NCBI RefSeq assembly: GCF_003955755.1
Contig: NZ_CP034465.1
Span: 2,412,001 to 2,476,000 of the forward strand
Direction of reading: 5' to 3'
DNA from: Jeotgalibaca ciconiae
GTDB lineage: Bacteria > Bacillota > Bacilli > Lactobacillales > Aerococcaceae
DNA: 64,000 nucleotides
This document shows, piece by piece, positions 1-11,818 of the stretch. The notes under the pieces are model-generated. The model ran no database searches, had not been told where the DNA came from, and worked only from the letters and a program-made list of their open reading frames with translations. Both the position numbers and the translations under genes were made by a program. Each line of letters opens with the position of its first letter. The first letter of the stretch is position 1.

Positions 1-1049
<1,049 letters not shown>

Positions 1050-1052
1050 TAT

Positions 1053-1104
1053 AAAGAGCAAAATGATAGGGATTATGAGAATTCCTATCATTTTGCTCTT
1101 TTTA
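1053..1104 (+). terminator. Intrinsic terminator of gdhA
   Basis: Perfect 18-bp stem, 1053-1070 with 1084-1101, 13-nt loop, running into a T-rich tail. It begins four bases after the gdhA stop codon. Confidence 0.9.
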
Positions 1105-2691
<1,587 letters not shown>

Positions 2692-2693
2692 TC

Positions 2694-3671
2694 ATGGCAC
2701 AAAAAACAATGATTCAAGCTATCACAGATGCGTTAGCACAAGAACTTGAAAATGATCCAAATGTCCTGATTTTTGGAGAGGACGTAGGTAAAAACGGAGG
2801 TGTATTCCGTGCTACTCAAGGTCTTCAAGAACAATTTGGCGAAGATCGCGTATTCGACACACCGCTAGCAGAATCTGGTATTGGTGGATTAGCGTTCGGA
2901 TTAGCATTAGAAGGATTCCGACCAGTACCTGAAATTCAATTCTTTGGATTTGTATTTGAAGTTATGGACTCCATTGTTGCTCAAATGGCTCGTACACGTT
3001 ACCGTATGAGTGGAACACGTACCATGCCGATTGTTATTCGTTCTCCATTTGGTGGTGGCGTGCATACTCCTGAATTGCACTCAGATAACTTAGAAGGTTT
3101 AATTGCTCAATCACCTGGTATTAAAGTGGTTATTCCATCAAACCCATATGATGCAAAAGGACTTTTAATTTCTGCAATCCGTGATAATGACCCAGTTGTT
3201 TACTTAGAGCATATGAAACTGTATCGTTCATTCCGAGACGAAGTTCCTGATGAAGCATACACAGTTCCTCTAGGAAAAGCTGCTATTACACGTGAAGGAA
3301 CAGATATCTCTGTCATCACATACGGAGCAATGGTTCGTGAAGCTGTGAAAGCTGCAGAAAAACTAGAAAAAGAAGGAATTTCAGTCGAAGTAGTTGACCT
3401 ACGTACTGTTTCTCCATTAGATATTGAAACAATTATTGCATCTGTTGAAAAAACCGGACGCGTTGTAGTAGTACAAGAAGCGCAACGTCAAGCTGGAGTC
3501 GGCGCGATGGTTATGTCGGAAATTTCTGAACGTGCGATCCTTTCCCTAGAAGCACCTATCGGACGTGTTGCAGCACCAGATACTGTATTCCCATTTGGAC
3601 AAGCTGAAAACTCTTGGTTACCAAATGCAACAGATATCGAAGAGAAAGTAAAAGAAATTTACAACTTCTAA
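2694..3671 (+). CDS. pdhB: Pyruvate dehydrogenase E1 component, beta subunit
   Basis: Second E1 subunit; with PdhA it forms the TPP-dependent decarboxylase, and its C-terminal transketolase domain binds the E2 peripheral domain. Seen: the pyrimidine-binding domain opening [30 protein letters not shown], and the C-terminal half with [11 protein letters not shown] and [11 protein letters not shown]. 325 aa, the usual size. It starts 2 bp after pdhA, so translation is probably coupled. A 120-bp gap with two hairpins separates it from pdhC. Confidence 0.97.
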   Translation: MAQKTMIQAITDALAQELENDPNVLIFGEDVGKNGGVFRATQGLQEQFGEDRVFDTPLAESGIGGLAFGLALEGFRPVPEIQFFGFVFEVMDSIVAQMARTRYRMSGTRTMPIVIRSPFGGGVHTPELHSDNLEGLIAQSPGIKVVIPSNPYDAKGLLISAIRDNDPVVYLEHMKLYRSFRDEVPDEAYTVPLGKAAITREGTDISVITYGAMVREAVKAAEKLEKEGISVEVVDLRTVSPLDIETIIASVEKTGRVVVVQEAQRQAGVGAMVMSEISERAILSLEAPIGRVAAPDTVFPFGQAENSWLPNATDIEEKVKEIYNF

Positions 3672-3737
3672 TTTGTTTGCTAACAAATTGAGTAAAGAGC
3701 AAATACGGTTCTAACTACAAGGACTGTATTTTCTCTT
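3670..3737 (+). other. Two hairpins in the pdhB-pdhC gap
   Basis: The first hairpin is AATTTGTT/AACAAATT (3670-3677 with 3682-3689, 4-nt loop) and overlaps the pdhB stop. The second pairs AGAG-C-AAATAC (3696-3706) with GTATTT-T-CTCT (3726-3736), one mismatch, followed by a T-rich stretch. It could be a partial terminator, a processing site or a 3'-stabiliser that sets E1 versus E2/E3 levels. Confidence 0.5.
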
Positions 3738-3791
3738 ATTCTTATTGAAGAAAAGAACAATCGATTTTTATAACGAAGGGATGTTAAAATA

Positions 3792-5411
3792 ATGGCGTTT
3801 AAATTCAAATTGCCAGCACTGGGCGAAGGGATTATGGAAGGTGAAGTAGCTTCTTGGCCAGTCAAAGAAGGCGACACGATTAATGAGGACGATACTTTAG
3901 TAGAAATCCAAAATGACAAATCTGTTGAAGAAATACCATCTCCAGTAACAGGTAAAATCTTGAAAATTGTTGCACCAGAAGGAACTGTAGCAACAATAGG
4001 CGATGTTTTAGTTGAAATCGACGTACCTGGATATGAAAGTGAAGAAGATGCAGCTCCAGCTCCAGCAGTTGAAGAATCTGCACCAGCAGCACCAGCTTCT
4101 ACAGGCGGCGGTGTATTCCAATTTAAGTTGCCAGCATTGGGCGAAGGGATTATGGAAGGTGAAGTAGCTTCTTGGCCAGTTAAAGAAGGCGACACAATTA
4201 ATGAGGACGATACTTTAGTAGAAATCCAAAACGACAAATCTGTTGAAGAGATTCCATCTCCAGTAACAGGTACAATTGTAAAAATTGTTGCACCAGAAGG
4301 AACTGTAGCAGTAATCGGTGATGTGTTGGTTGAAATCGATGCACCAGGACATAATGATTCTGCAGCATCTACTCAAGCTTCAACTCCTGCAGCAGCACCA
4401 GTTTCTGCTGATAAACCAGCTTCAGAAGGACAAGGCGGAGTTCCAGAAGCAGCCGATCCAAACCGTCGTGTTCTAGCTATGCCATCTGTTCGTCAATATG
4501 CACGTGAAAAAGGCGTAGACATTACACAAGTAACAGCTAGTGGAAAAGCTGGCCGTGTACTAAAAGAAGATATTGATAACTTTGGTGGAGCACCAGCAGC
4601 AGCGCCTGCAAAAGAGGCACCAGTAGCAGCTCAAGAAACAAAAGCATCTACGGAAGCTTCAGCTCCTGCAGCAGCACCAGCTCAACCATATACTTCAAAT
4701 GTAGCAGAATTGGAAACGCGCGAAAAATTAACTCCAATGAGAAAAGCAATTTCAAAAGCAATGGTGAACAGCAAGCATACTGCGCCTCACGTAACATTGC
4801 ATGATGAAGTTGAAGTTTCTAAATTATGGGATCACCGTAAGAAATTTAAAGAAGTCGCTGCTAACCGCGGAACAAAATTAACATTCTTACCATATGTTGT
4901 GAAAGCATTGACTGCAACAGTTCGTGACTTCCCTATATTGAATGCATCAATTGACGATGCAGCTCAAGAAATTGTATACAAGAATTACTTTAACATTGGT
5001 ATTGCAACAGACACTGATGCAGGTCTATTCGTTCCAAACGTAAAAGATACAAACTCTAAAGGTATGTTCCAAATTGCTGACGAAATCAATGAATTAGCTG
5101 CAAAAGCACATGATGGCAAATTAACAGCAGCTGAAATGAGAAATGGCTCAGTTACAATTAGTAACATTGGTTCTGTTGGTGGTGGTTGGTTTACACCAGT
5201 TATCAACTTCCCAGAAGTTGCAATTCTTGGTGTAGGTACAATTGCTCAACAACCAATCGTGAACGCAGAGGGCGAGATTGCTGTTGGCCGTGTAATGAAA
5301 CTTTCATTAAGCTTCGACCACCGTATCGTCGATGGAGCAACTGCTCAAAAAGCTATGAACAACATCAAACGTTTATTAGCTGATCCAGAATTATTATTGA
5401 TGGAAGGATGA
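3792..5411 (+). CDS. pdhC: Dihydrolipoamide acetyltransferase (PDH E2), two lipoyl domains
   Basis: Core of the PDH complex; transfers the acetyl group from lipoyl-lysine to CoA. Domains in order: lipoyl 1 (residues about 1-77) and lipoyl 2 (about 110-186), each with the modified lysine in [10 protein letters not shown]. Then come Ala/Pro-rich linkers, a peripheral subunit-binding domain (about 224-262, beginning [18 protein letters not shown]) and the catalytic domain (about 310-539) with DHRIVDGA (His and Asp of the active site). The two lipoyl domains are almost identical, also in DNA. 539 aa fits two-lipoyl E2 proteins such as that of Enterococcus. pdhD follows after 7 bp. Confidence 0.97.
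   Translation: MAFKFKLPALGEGIMEGEVASWPVKEGDTINEDDTLVEIQNDKSVEEIPSPVTGKILKIVAPEGTVATIGDVLVEIDVPGYESEEDAAPAPAVEESAPAAPASTGGGVFQFKLPALGEGIMEGEVASWPVKEGDTINEDDTLVEIQNDKSVEEIPSPVTGTIVKIVAPEGTVAVIGDVLVEIDAPGHNDSAASTQASTPAAAPVSADKPASEGQGGVPEAADPNRRVLAMPSVRQYAREKGVDITQVTASGKAGRVLKEDIDNFGGAPAAAPAKEAPVAAQETKASTEASAPAAAPAQPYTSNVAELETREKLTPMRKAISKAMVNSKHTAPHVTLHDEVEVSKLWDHRKKFKEVAANRGTKLTFLPYVVKALTATVRDFPILNASIDDAAQEIVYKNYFNIGIATDTDAGLFVPNVKDTNSKGMFQIADEINELAAKAHDGKLTAAEMRNGSVTISNIGSVGGGWFTPVINFPEVAILGVGTIAQQPIVNAEGEIAVGRVMKLSLSFDHRIVDGATAQKAMNNIKRLLADPELLLMEG
3801..4354 (+). repeat. In-gene tandem duplication of the lipoyl domain
   Basis: Copy 1 at about 3801-4036 and copy 2 at about 4119-4354, offset 318 bp (106 codons). 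A block of about 42 bases is identical in both, and most remaining differences are synonymous. This suggests recent duplication or ongoing gene conversion. Confidence 0.85.
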
Positions 5412-5418
5412 TTAAAGA

Positions 5419-6825
5419 ATGGTAGTAGGCGATTTCGCAGTTGAATTAGATACAGTTGTAATTGGATCAGGACCTGGTGGTTATGTAGCTGCCATCCGTG
5501 CTGCTCAATTAGGACAAAAGGTAGCAATCGTTGAGAAAGAATTCATCGGAGGCGTTTGTTTAAACGTTGGATGTATTCCTTCAAAAGCTTTGATTGCTGC
5601 TGGCCATCGTTATCAAGAATCACTTGATTCTGCTATTTTTGGTGTAACTGCTGAAAATGTGACGTTGGACTTTACAAAGACTCAAGAGTGGAAAGACAAC
5701 AAGGTTGTTAAAACATTGACAAGCGGTGTTGAATACTTATTGAAGAAAAACAAAGTTGAAATTATCATGGGAACTGCATTTTTCAATGATGAAGATACTT
5801 TGCGTGTGTTTACTGATGACGCCGCTCAAACTTATACTTTCAAAAATGCTATTGTGGCGACAGGAAGTCGTCCAATCGAAATTAAAGGATTTAAATTTGG
5901 TGGACGTATTATCGATTCTACAGGTGGATTGAACTTGAAAGAAGTTCCTAAGAAACTTGTTATCGTTGGCGGAGGAGTTGTGGGTACTGAATTAGGTACA
6001 GCTTACGCAAACCTTGGTGCTGAAGTAACCATTCTTGAAGGATCACCACAATTATTACCTTCATTTGAAAAAGATATGGTAAAACTTGTTGAAAAATCTT
6101 TCAAAGACAAAGGCATTAAGTACGTTACAAATGCAATGGCTAAAGAAGCGGTAGACAATGGTGACAGTGTAACAGTTAAATATGAAGCAGACGGTAAAGA
6201 AGAAGCAATCGATGCTGATTATGTTATGGTTACTGTTGGTCGTCGTCCGAACACAGATGATTTAGGTCTGGATGTAGTTGGCGTTGAAATGACTGACCGT
6301 GGTTTAGTTAAAGTGGATAACCAAGGACGTACAAACGTTCAACATATTTTTGCAATTGGAGATATCACGCCAGGCGCTGCACTTGCTCATAAAGCAAGTT
6401 ATGAAGCTAAGATTGCTGCTGAAGCAATCGCTGGTAAAGCAGTTGCAATTGACTACACTGCAATGCCTGCAGTTGCCTTTACTGATCCAGAATTGGCGAC
6501 AGTTGGTTTAACTGAAAAAGAAGCAAAAGAGCAAGGATTGGATGTGAAAGCATCTAAATTCCCATTGTCTGGTAACGGACGTGCTCTATCATTAAATGCT
6601 ACAGAAGGTTTTGTACGTTTAGTTACTACAAAAGAAGATAATGTTATTGTCGGTGCACAAGTTGCCGGTGTAAGTGCTAGTGATATAATTGCTGAATTAG
6701 GTTTAGCAATTGAATCTGGTATGAATGCTGAAGATATTGCATTAACAATTCATTCACATCCATCACTATCTGAAACTGTAATGGATGCTTCTGAATTAGC
6801 TCTAGGGCTGCCGATTCATATTTAA
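5419..6825 (+). CDS. pdhD: Dihydrolipoamide dehydrogenase (PDH E3)
   Basis: FAD-dependent disulfide oxidoreductase that reoxidises the E2 dihydrolipoyl groups with NAD+. Motifs: N-terminal FAD site [12 protein letters not shown], the redox-active disulfide in [15 protein letters not shown], the NAD site [29 protein letters not shown], and the C-terminal dimer-interface His-Glu region HSHPSLSET. 468 aa is normal. It closes the pdh operon; a perfect terminator follows 15 bp after the stop. Confidence 0.97.
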   Translation: MVVGDFAVELDTVVIGSGPGGYVAAIRAAQLGQKVAIVEKEFIGGVCLNVGCIPSKALIAAGHRYQESLDSAIFGVTAENVTLDFTKTQEWKDNKVVKTLTSGVEYLLKKNKVEIIMGTAFFNDEDTLRVFTDDAAQTYTFKNAIVATGSRPIEIKGFKFGGRIIDSTGGLNLKEVPKKLVIVGGGVVGTELGTAYANLGAEVTILEGSPQLLPSFEKDMVKLVEKSFKDKGIKYVTNAMAKEAVDNGDSVTVKYEADGKEEAIDADYVMVTVGRRPNTDDLGLDVVGVEMTDRGLVKVDNQGRTNVQHIFAIGDITPGAALAHKASYEAKIAAEAIAGKAVAIDYTAMPAVAFTDPELATVGLTEKEAKEQGLDVKASKFPLSGNGRALSLNATEGFVRLVTTKEDNVIVGAQVAGVSASDIIAELGLAIESGMNAEDIALTIHSHPSLSETVMDASELALGLPIHI

Positions 6826-6840
6826 TTTCCGTATTTCTAT

Positions 6841-6880
6841 AAAAAGAGACCTTGAAAACTTGTTTTCAAGGTCTCTTTTT
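6841..6880 (+). terminator. Intrinsic terminator of the pdh operon
   Basis: Perfect 18-bp stem (6841-6858 with 6863-6880) with a CTTG loop; the 3' arm ends in TTTTT. Confidence 0.93.
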
Positions 6881-6922
6881 CATATGATAGTTATAGAAGA
6901 GAAAATGCAGGGAGAGATAAGC

Positions 6923-7201
6923 ATGCAGAATTATCAATATCCAATTGAGATAGATTGGACTCATGATGAAATGAATAAAGTTATCATGTTGTGGAATGCA
7001 GTTGAATCTGCATATGAGAATGAAGTGAACCGAGAAGAATTCCTAAAACGATACCGTTCCTTTAAAGAAGTGGTGCCATCTAAAGGAGAAGAGAAGCGGT
7101 ATGGAAGTATGTTCGAAAAAGAAACAGGTTATTCTCTTTATCAAGTAGTAAAGTTAGCAAGCAATACAGATAATAGGACAATAAAAATGAAAAGAAAGTA
7201 G
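6923..7201 (+). CDS. UPF0223 family protein (YktA-like)
   Basis: Small cytosolic protein of unknown function, 92 aa. The start MQNYQYPIEIDW at 6923 is chosen because GGGAGAG lies 6 nt upstream and because UPF0223 members begin this way; an in-frame extension back to 6860 would run into the pdh terminator. Helical, acidic and basic, no signal peptide. The order pdh - UPF0223 - suhB - typA is conserved in many Bacilli. That supports a real gene but gives no function. Confidence 0.88.
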   Translation: MQNYQYPIEIDWTHDEMNKVIMLWNAVESAYENEVNREEFLKRYRSFKEVVPSKGEEKRYGSMFEKETGYSLYQVVKLASNTDNRTIKMKRK

Positions 7202-7211
7202 GAATTGCTGA

Positions 7212-7991
7212 ATGGAGTACGAATTAATAGCAGAACTGACGAGAGAATGGGTAGATGAAGCAGGAGAGATGCTGCGGGAATCACTAAAAAATACGTCACT
7301 AAAAATAGAAGAGAAAACAAATCCTAGTGACTTAGTCACCGAAATGGATCGTGCAATAGAAGCTTTTTTTGTAGAAAAAATACAAAAGCATTTTCCAGAT
7401 CATAAAATCTTTGGAGAAGAAGGAACTTATGATGAAATAAATGATTTAAGTGGTTTTATATGGATCATTGATCCGATTGACGGAACATTGAATTACGTGA
7501 AGCAAAAAAGTAATTTTTGTTCGATGATTGCGTTATTTAAAGATGGAGAAGGAGTGCTTTCATTCATTAATGATGTGATACATGAGGATGTTTATTTTGG
7601 AATAAAAGGCAAGGGTGTTTTTTGCAACGATAGACGATTGGAAACTGTACCCCCTCACTCTTTGAATGAAGGTCTTATCGCAATAAGTACAAAAATGGTA
7701 ACAAATGAATCGGAAAAAACTAAAGAAGTGGTTCAAGAAGCATTAGGGGTTCGTTTGATTGGTTCGGCTGGTCTGGAAATGATTCAGGTCCTTACAAATC
7801 GTGTATCCGCCTATATTACGAATGATTTGAGTGCATGGGACATTGCTCAAGGATATATGCTGGCTACTGAATTGGGCTTAACTTTTACAAGACGAGACGG
7901 CACACCGATTAATTTAATGGAAAAAAATCCTATTTTAGTAGCAAATTCTCAAGCACATAAGGAAATTGTATCCAAATTTGTAAAAGAATAA
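7212..7991 (+). CDS. suhB: Inositol monophosphatase family protein
   Basis: Mg2+-dependent, Li+-sensitive sugar-phosphate phosphatase fold. Metal ligands are visible in order: GEEG (about residue 70), DPIDGT (about 91-96) and the C-terminal SAWDIAQGYMLATELG. 259 aa fits. It lies 10 bp after the UPF0223 gene, so the two are co-transcribed. The true substrate in Firmicutes is uncertain; inositol-1-phosphate, NADP or other phosphates are possible. Confidence 0.92.
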   Translation: MEYELIAELTREWVDEAGEMLRESLKNTSLKIEEKTNPSDLVTEMDRAIEAFFVEKIQKHFPDHKIFGEEGTYDEINDLSGFIWIIDPIDGTLNYVKQKSNFCSMIALFKDGEGVLSFINDVIHEDVYFGIKGKGVFCNDRRLETVPPHSLNEGLIAISTKMVTNESEKTKEVVQEALGVRLIGSAGLEMIQVLTNRVSAYITNDLSAWDIAQGYMLATELGLTFTRRDGTPINLMEKNPILVANSQAHKEIVSKFVKE

Positions 7992-8020
7992 TTATTTTCT
8001 TTTCCTATCGTTCTTTTTTC

Positions 8021-8049
8021 TTTCCAAATGAAAAGAGCCATGATACAAT
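8021..8049 (+). promoter_or_regulatory. Candidate promoter of typA
   Basis: TTTCCA (8021-8026), 17 bp, TACAAT (8044-8049) preceded by TGA, i.e. an extended -10. It lies upstream of a terminator-like hairpin in the typA leader. Confidence 0.55.
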
Positions 8050-8119
8050 GGAGCAGTTGAAAAAGACTGTCAATAAACAAATAAATTGATGTAAAGTATT
8101 TTCAAGAGACCGTTGGACC

Positions 8120-8156
8120 GACCCTTAAACTTGTTTCAGTTTGGGTCTTTCTTTTT
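8120..8156 (+). terminator. Terminator-like hairpin in the typA leader (possible attenuator)
   Basis: GACCC-tt-AAAC (8120-8130) pairs with GTTT-GGGTC (8139-8147), followed by TTTCTTTTT. It sits between the typA promoter and its ribosome-binding site. An upstream AGACC (8107-8111) could compete for the 3' arm. It is either an attenuator or simply the suhB terminator with the promoter upstream of it. Confidence 0.55.
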
Positions 8157-8182
8157 GGGATGTAAATGTTTGGAGGAAAAAC

Positions 8183-10033
8183 ATGAAAGTAAGAGAAGAT
8201 ATAAGAAATGTAGCGATTATTGCTCACGTTGACCATGGTAAAACTACGATGGTTGATGAATTATTAAAACAATCAGAAACTTTAGACGAACGTGCGCAAC
8301 TGAATGAACGAGCAATGGATTCAAATGATATTGAGAAAGAGCGTGGAATTACGATTCTTGCTAAAAACACAGCAGTTTCTTATAAAGGAACACGCATTAA
8401 TATCATGGATACACCAGGTCACGCGGACTTCGGTGGAGAAGTAGAAAGAATCATGAAAATGGTAGACGGGGTAGTTTTGATTGTAGATGCATATGAAGGT
8501 ACGATGCCTCAAACACGTTTCGTACTAAAGAAAGCGCTAGAACAAAAACTGACGCCTATCGTAGTGGTCAATAAAATCGACAAACCAACCGCGCGCCCAG
8601 TTGAAGTGGTAGATGAAGTATTAGAATTATTTATCGAACTAGGTGCAGATGATGAACAATTAGAATTTCCAGTCGTATATGCTTCTGGAATTAATGGGAC
8701 ATCCAGTCTTTCTGACAAGCCAGAAGACCAAGTAGACACAATGGATTTTATATTTGATACGATTATCGAACACATTCCTGGCCCGATTGATAATTCAGAT
8801 GAACCATTGCAATTCCAAGTAGCATTACTTGATTACAATGATTTTGTCGGAAGAATTGGTATTGGTCGCGTATTTAGAGGAACGATTAAAGTTGGAGATC
8901 AAGTATCCTTGTTGAAATTGGACGGAACAACGAAAAACTTCCGTGTAACGAAGTTGTTTGGTTTCTTCGGTTTAGACCGCGTAGAAATTGATGAAGCAGT
9001 TGCAGGCGATTTAATCGCTGTCTCTGGTATGGAAGACATCTTTGTTGGTGAAACAATCACTCCTGTTGATCATCAAGATGCACTGCCTATATTACATATC
9101 GATGAGCCAACACTTCAAATGACATTCTTGACGAACAATTCACCTTTTGCAGGTCGTGAAGGAAAATTTGTCACTTCTCGTAAACTTGAAGAACGTATTA
9201 TGAAAGAACTTCATACAGACGTATCCTTGAAAGTTGAAAATACTGATTCTCCCGATGCATGGATTGTATCTGGACGTGGAGAATTGCATTTATCGATTTT
9301 AATTGAAAACATGCGTCGTGAGGGATATGAATTACAAGTTTCTCGTCCTGAAGTAATCATCAAAAACTTTGACGGTGTAAGATGTGAACCGTTTGAACGA
9401 GTACAAATTGATACTCCAGAAGAATATATGGGATCTGTAATAGAATCACTTAGCCAACGTAAAGGCGAAATGCAAGATATGCAAAATAGTGGAAATGGCC
9501 AGATTCGTTTGATTTTCCTTGTTCCTTCTCGCGGATTAATTGGATATTCTACAGAATTCCTATCATTAACACGTGGATATGGAATTATGTCACATACATT
9601 CGAATCGTACTTGCCAGAATTATCTGGAAAAATTGGTGGTCGTCGTAATGGCGCATTGGTTTCTACAGAAACAGGTAAAACTACGACATACGGTATTATG
9701 GGCGTTGAAGACCGTGGTACAATTTTCATTGAACCTGGTGTAGATATTTATGAAGGTATGGTAGTTGGTGAAAATGCTCGTGAAAATGACATTGCTGTTA
9801 ACATCACAAAAGCAAAACAACAGACTAACGTACGTTCTGCTAACAAAGATCAAACGAACGTTATCAAGCGTCCACGTCATTTAACGTTAGAAGAAACGAT
9901 TGAGTTTATGGGCGAAGACGAATATTGTGAGATTACACCACAGAGTATTCGTTTACGTAAACAAATTCTAGATAAGAATGAACGTGAAAAAGCAGCAAAA
10001 CGTAAGAAAAAAGCAATCGAACAAGCCGATTAA
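8183..10033 (+). CDS. typA: Ribosome-associated translational GTPase TypA/BipA
   Basis: EF-G-like GTPase that binds the ribosome and matters mainly in cold or stress, with a role in large-subunit assembly. G1 is AHVDHGKT, the switch region has ERGITI, G3 is DTPGHADF and G4 is NKID; EF-G-type domains and a BipA C-terminal domain follow. 616 aa. The ATG at 8183 is chosen because GGAGG ends 6 nt upstream and the family starts just before RNVAIIAHVDHGKTT. It has its own promoter and a leader hairpin, and a long terminator follows. Confidence 0.97.
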   Translation: MKVREDIRNVAIIAHVDHGKTTMVDELLKQSETLDERAQLNERAMDSNDIEKERGITILAKNTAVSYKGTRINIMDTPGHADFGGEVERIMKMVDGVVLIVDAYEGTMPQTRFVLKKALEQKLTPIVVVNKIDKPTARPVEVVDEVLELFIELGADDEQLEFPVVYASGINGTSSLSDKPEDQVDTMDFIFDTIIEHIPGPIDNSDEPLQFQVALLDYNDFVGRIGIGRVFRGTIKVGDQVSLLKLDGTTKNFRVTKLFGFFGLDRVEIDEAVAGDLIAVSGMEDIFVGETITPVDHQDALPILHIDEPTLQMTFLTNNSPFAGREGKFVTSRKLEERIMKELHTDVSLKVENTDSPDAWIVSGRGELHLSILIENMRREGYELQVSRPEVIIKNFDGVRCEPFERVQIDTPEEYMGSVIESLSQRKGEMQDMQNSGNGQIRLIFLVPSRGLIGYSTEFLSLTRGYGIMSHTFESYLPELSGKIGGRRNGALVSTETGKTTTYGIMGVEDRGTIFIEPGVDIYEGMVVGENARENDIAVNITKAKQQTNVRSANKDQTNVIKRPRHLTLEETIEFMGEDEYCEITPQSIRLRKQILDKNEREKAAKRKKKAIEQAD

Positions 10034-10058
10034 TTCGAGTTCTAACTGAATGAATAGT

Positions 10059-10112
10059 AAAGCCAAAAAAACAATGTCTCATAAGATCCAGACATGTTTT
10101 TTTGGCTTTTTT
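10059..10112 (+). terminator. Intrinsic terminator of typA
   Basis: About 20-bp stem with a single-A bulge: 10059-10079 with 10091-10110, ending in a T-tract. Confidence 0.9.
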
Positions 10113-10145
10113 GTGTGAATCAAACGTCAATGGTCGATATTTCTA

Positions 10146-10154
10146 TGTTATAAT
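10146..10154 (+). promoter_or_regulatory. Extended -10 promoter of ylaN-ftsW
   Basis: TGT followed by TATAAT (10149-10154). The -35 region is poor, so the extended -10 probably carries it. Confidence 0.55.
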
Positions 10155-10191
10155 AAATAAGACTTTTAATTATGAATCAAGGAGGGATCCC

Positions 10192-10494
10192 ATGAATGTA
10201 CAGAGTAAAGGACAAGCGCTCCAAATATTGAAGCAAGATGCTGAAAAAATTTATTCCTTGATCAATAGTCAAAAAGAACATTTGTGTTACGCGGCATGTC
10301 CTGCTTTTGAGGAAGTTGTTGATACACAATTATTCGGTTTGTCTAAACAAATTGATTTTGCAATTCAATTAGGAGTCTTGGGCGAAGAAGAAGGTCATCA
10401 AATTATAGCAGACCTTGAAACCTCATTAAACCGCATGTATTCTGATTATTTTAAAAAACATACAACTAAGCCTCAAAGAGAAGGAGGCATATGA
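10192..10494 (+). CDS. ylaN: YlaN family protein (DUF1507)
   Basis: Small cytosolic helical protein, 100 aa. The family is reported in Bacillus and Staphylococcus as linked to iron homeostasis and Fur; that role is transferred from the family and not seen here. The start is set by a strong AAGGAGGGATCCC before the ATG; an in-frame extension to 10102 would overlap the typA terminator. Its stop overlaps the ftsW start (ATGA), so the two are translationally coupled, the same neighbours as in Bacillus. Confidence 0.9.
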   Translation: MNVQSKGQALQILKQDAEKIYSLINSQKEHLCYAACPAFEEVVDTQLFGLSKQIDFAIQLGVLGEEEGHQIIADLETSLNRMYSDYFKKHTTKPQREGGI

Positions 10495-11735
10495 AAGTGG
10501 ATCAAAAAGAAAAATCAATTGTTCAATCAATTAAGAAAAAAGTGCAGTTCTTTGATTGGAATTTATTGATTCCCTATTTAATTTTATTAGGAATAGGGGT
10601 TTTCATGGTTTATAGTTCCAGTAGTTATTTTGCAATGTCTAACTTAAATAATTCTGAGTATTTTTTTAAAAGACAACTAATGTATGCCGTTATTAGTGTT
10701 CTTGTTGTTTCTTTTTTTTCCACTATAAATTTTCGCTTATTAAAGTCTGTTGGAATAATAAGTGGCGTCATGTTTGTTTTGTTATTCATGTTGATTTATT
10801 TGGTAACATTGGGAGTGGATCCAATCAACGGATCAAGTGCTTGGATTGACGCTGGACCTATAAATATTCAGCCATCTGAGTTTTTCAAGATTGCTATGAT
10901 TTTATATTTGGCTGTTTTCTTGTCCAACAATCAAAATAAATTAGCAAACATTGGCGAATCTTATGATGGTCCTGCTAAAGAAAATGGTAAAAAAAGAAAT
11001 ACAGTTTCTCAGATTTATCAAATTGTAAGAAAACCATTAATCTGTTTAGGTGTTTTTATTACGCTTATTTTAATACAGCCAGATTTGGGTGGGGTTATTA
11101 TTCTGCTCAGTATTTGTGTAATTATGGTCTTACTTAGTGGTGTTCCTTTTAAGATTAGTTTGGCAACTTTTGGTTTGGCGGGAGCTGTGTATGCAGTTTT
11201 TATTGCGTTTATTAAATTAGTGGGATCGATACCATTTGTACCTACCTACATGCTTGAACGTTTTACCGCTTATCTAGATCCTTTTGGAGATATGCAAAAC
11301 TCTTCGTTCCAATTGGTTAATTCGTTTTATGCACTTGCACGAGGCGGACTTTTTGGAGTAGGAATTGGAGAAAGCATTCAGAAATCTGGTTATCTGCCAG
11401 AATCATATACAGATTTCATCATCCCCATCATGGGAGAAGAGATTGGTTTAATAGGAGTTTTGATAATTCTTGCAATTTTCTTTTATCTTGTTTATTACAT
11501 TTTTCGTATGAGTCTTCGTATTCGTGATTCTTTTGGTCAATTAGTTTGTATTGGGATTGCCTCTATGTTTTTGATACAAGGAACCATAAATGTAGGAGGA
11601 GCAGTTGGAATTATGCCTTTGACGGGGGTAACCTTTCCATTTATAAGTTATGGCGGTTCTAGCATACTTGTGTCCTCTATGGCAATTGGAATCCTCAACA
11701 ATATTTACATTTACGATCGAATGAATGATCGATAA
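10491..11735 (+). CDS. ftsW: FtsW/RodA/SpoVE-type peptidoglycan glycosyltransferase
   Basis: Polytopic SEDS membrane glycosyltransferase that polymerises lipid II with a partner class B PBP. About ten hydrophobic segments from residue 22. SEDS signatures include GSSAWIDAGPINIQPSEFFKI and the C-terminal GVTFPFISYGGSS. 414 aa. AAGGAGG precedes the ATG, which overlaps the ylaN stop. The ylaN linkage supports FtsW over RodA, though the split between them is not certain from sequence alone. Confidence 0.93.
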   Translation: MKVDQKEKSIVQSIKKKVQFFDWNLLIPYLILLGIGVFMVYSSSSYFAMSNLNNSEYFFKRQLMYAVISVLVVSFFSTINFRLLKSVGIISGVMFVLLFMLIYLVTLGVDPINGSSAWIDAGPINIQPSEFFKIAMILYLAVFLSNNQNKLANIGESYDGPAKENGKKRNTVSQIYQIVRKPLICLGVFITLILIQPDLGGVIILLSICVIMVLLSGVPFKISLATFGLAGAVYAVFIAFIKLVGSIPFVPTYMLERFTAYLDPFGDMQNSSFQLVNSFYALARGGLFGVGIGESIQKSGYLPESYTDFIIPIMGEEIGLIGVLIILAIFFYLVYYIFRMSLRIRDSFGQLVCIGIASMFLIQGTINVGGAVGIMPLTGVTFPFISYGGSSILVSSMAIGILNNIYIYDRMNDR

Positions 11736-11740
11736 TTTGC

Positions 11741-11768
11741 AAAGGAAGCTAATAAGAGCTTCCTTTTT
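11741..11768 (+). terminator. Intrinsic terminator of ylaN-ftsW
   Basis: 10-bp perfect stem AAAGGAAGCT/AGCTTCCTTT (11741-11750 with 11757-11766), 6-nt loop, T-tail. Confidence 0.88.
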
Positions 11769-11818
11769 GATAATAGATAAGGGGTAATGAAATTGTTCGA
11801 TAGAAAAGGGTGGAAAAA

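Noticed and set aside
3680-4237. Minus-strand frame of 185 aa opposite pdhC
   Set aside because: Mirror of the Ala/Pro/Glu-rich lipoyl domains; no ribosome-binding site and no known family.
9211-9729. Minus-strand frame of 172 aa inside typA
   Set aside because: Shadow of a conserved coding region; no start signals.
11769-11800. Repeat relic after the ftsW terminator
   Set aside because: Only a vague match (gataatagataaggggtaa) explained by AT-rich sequence; not enough to call.
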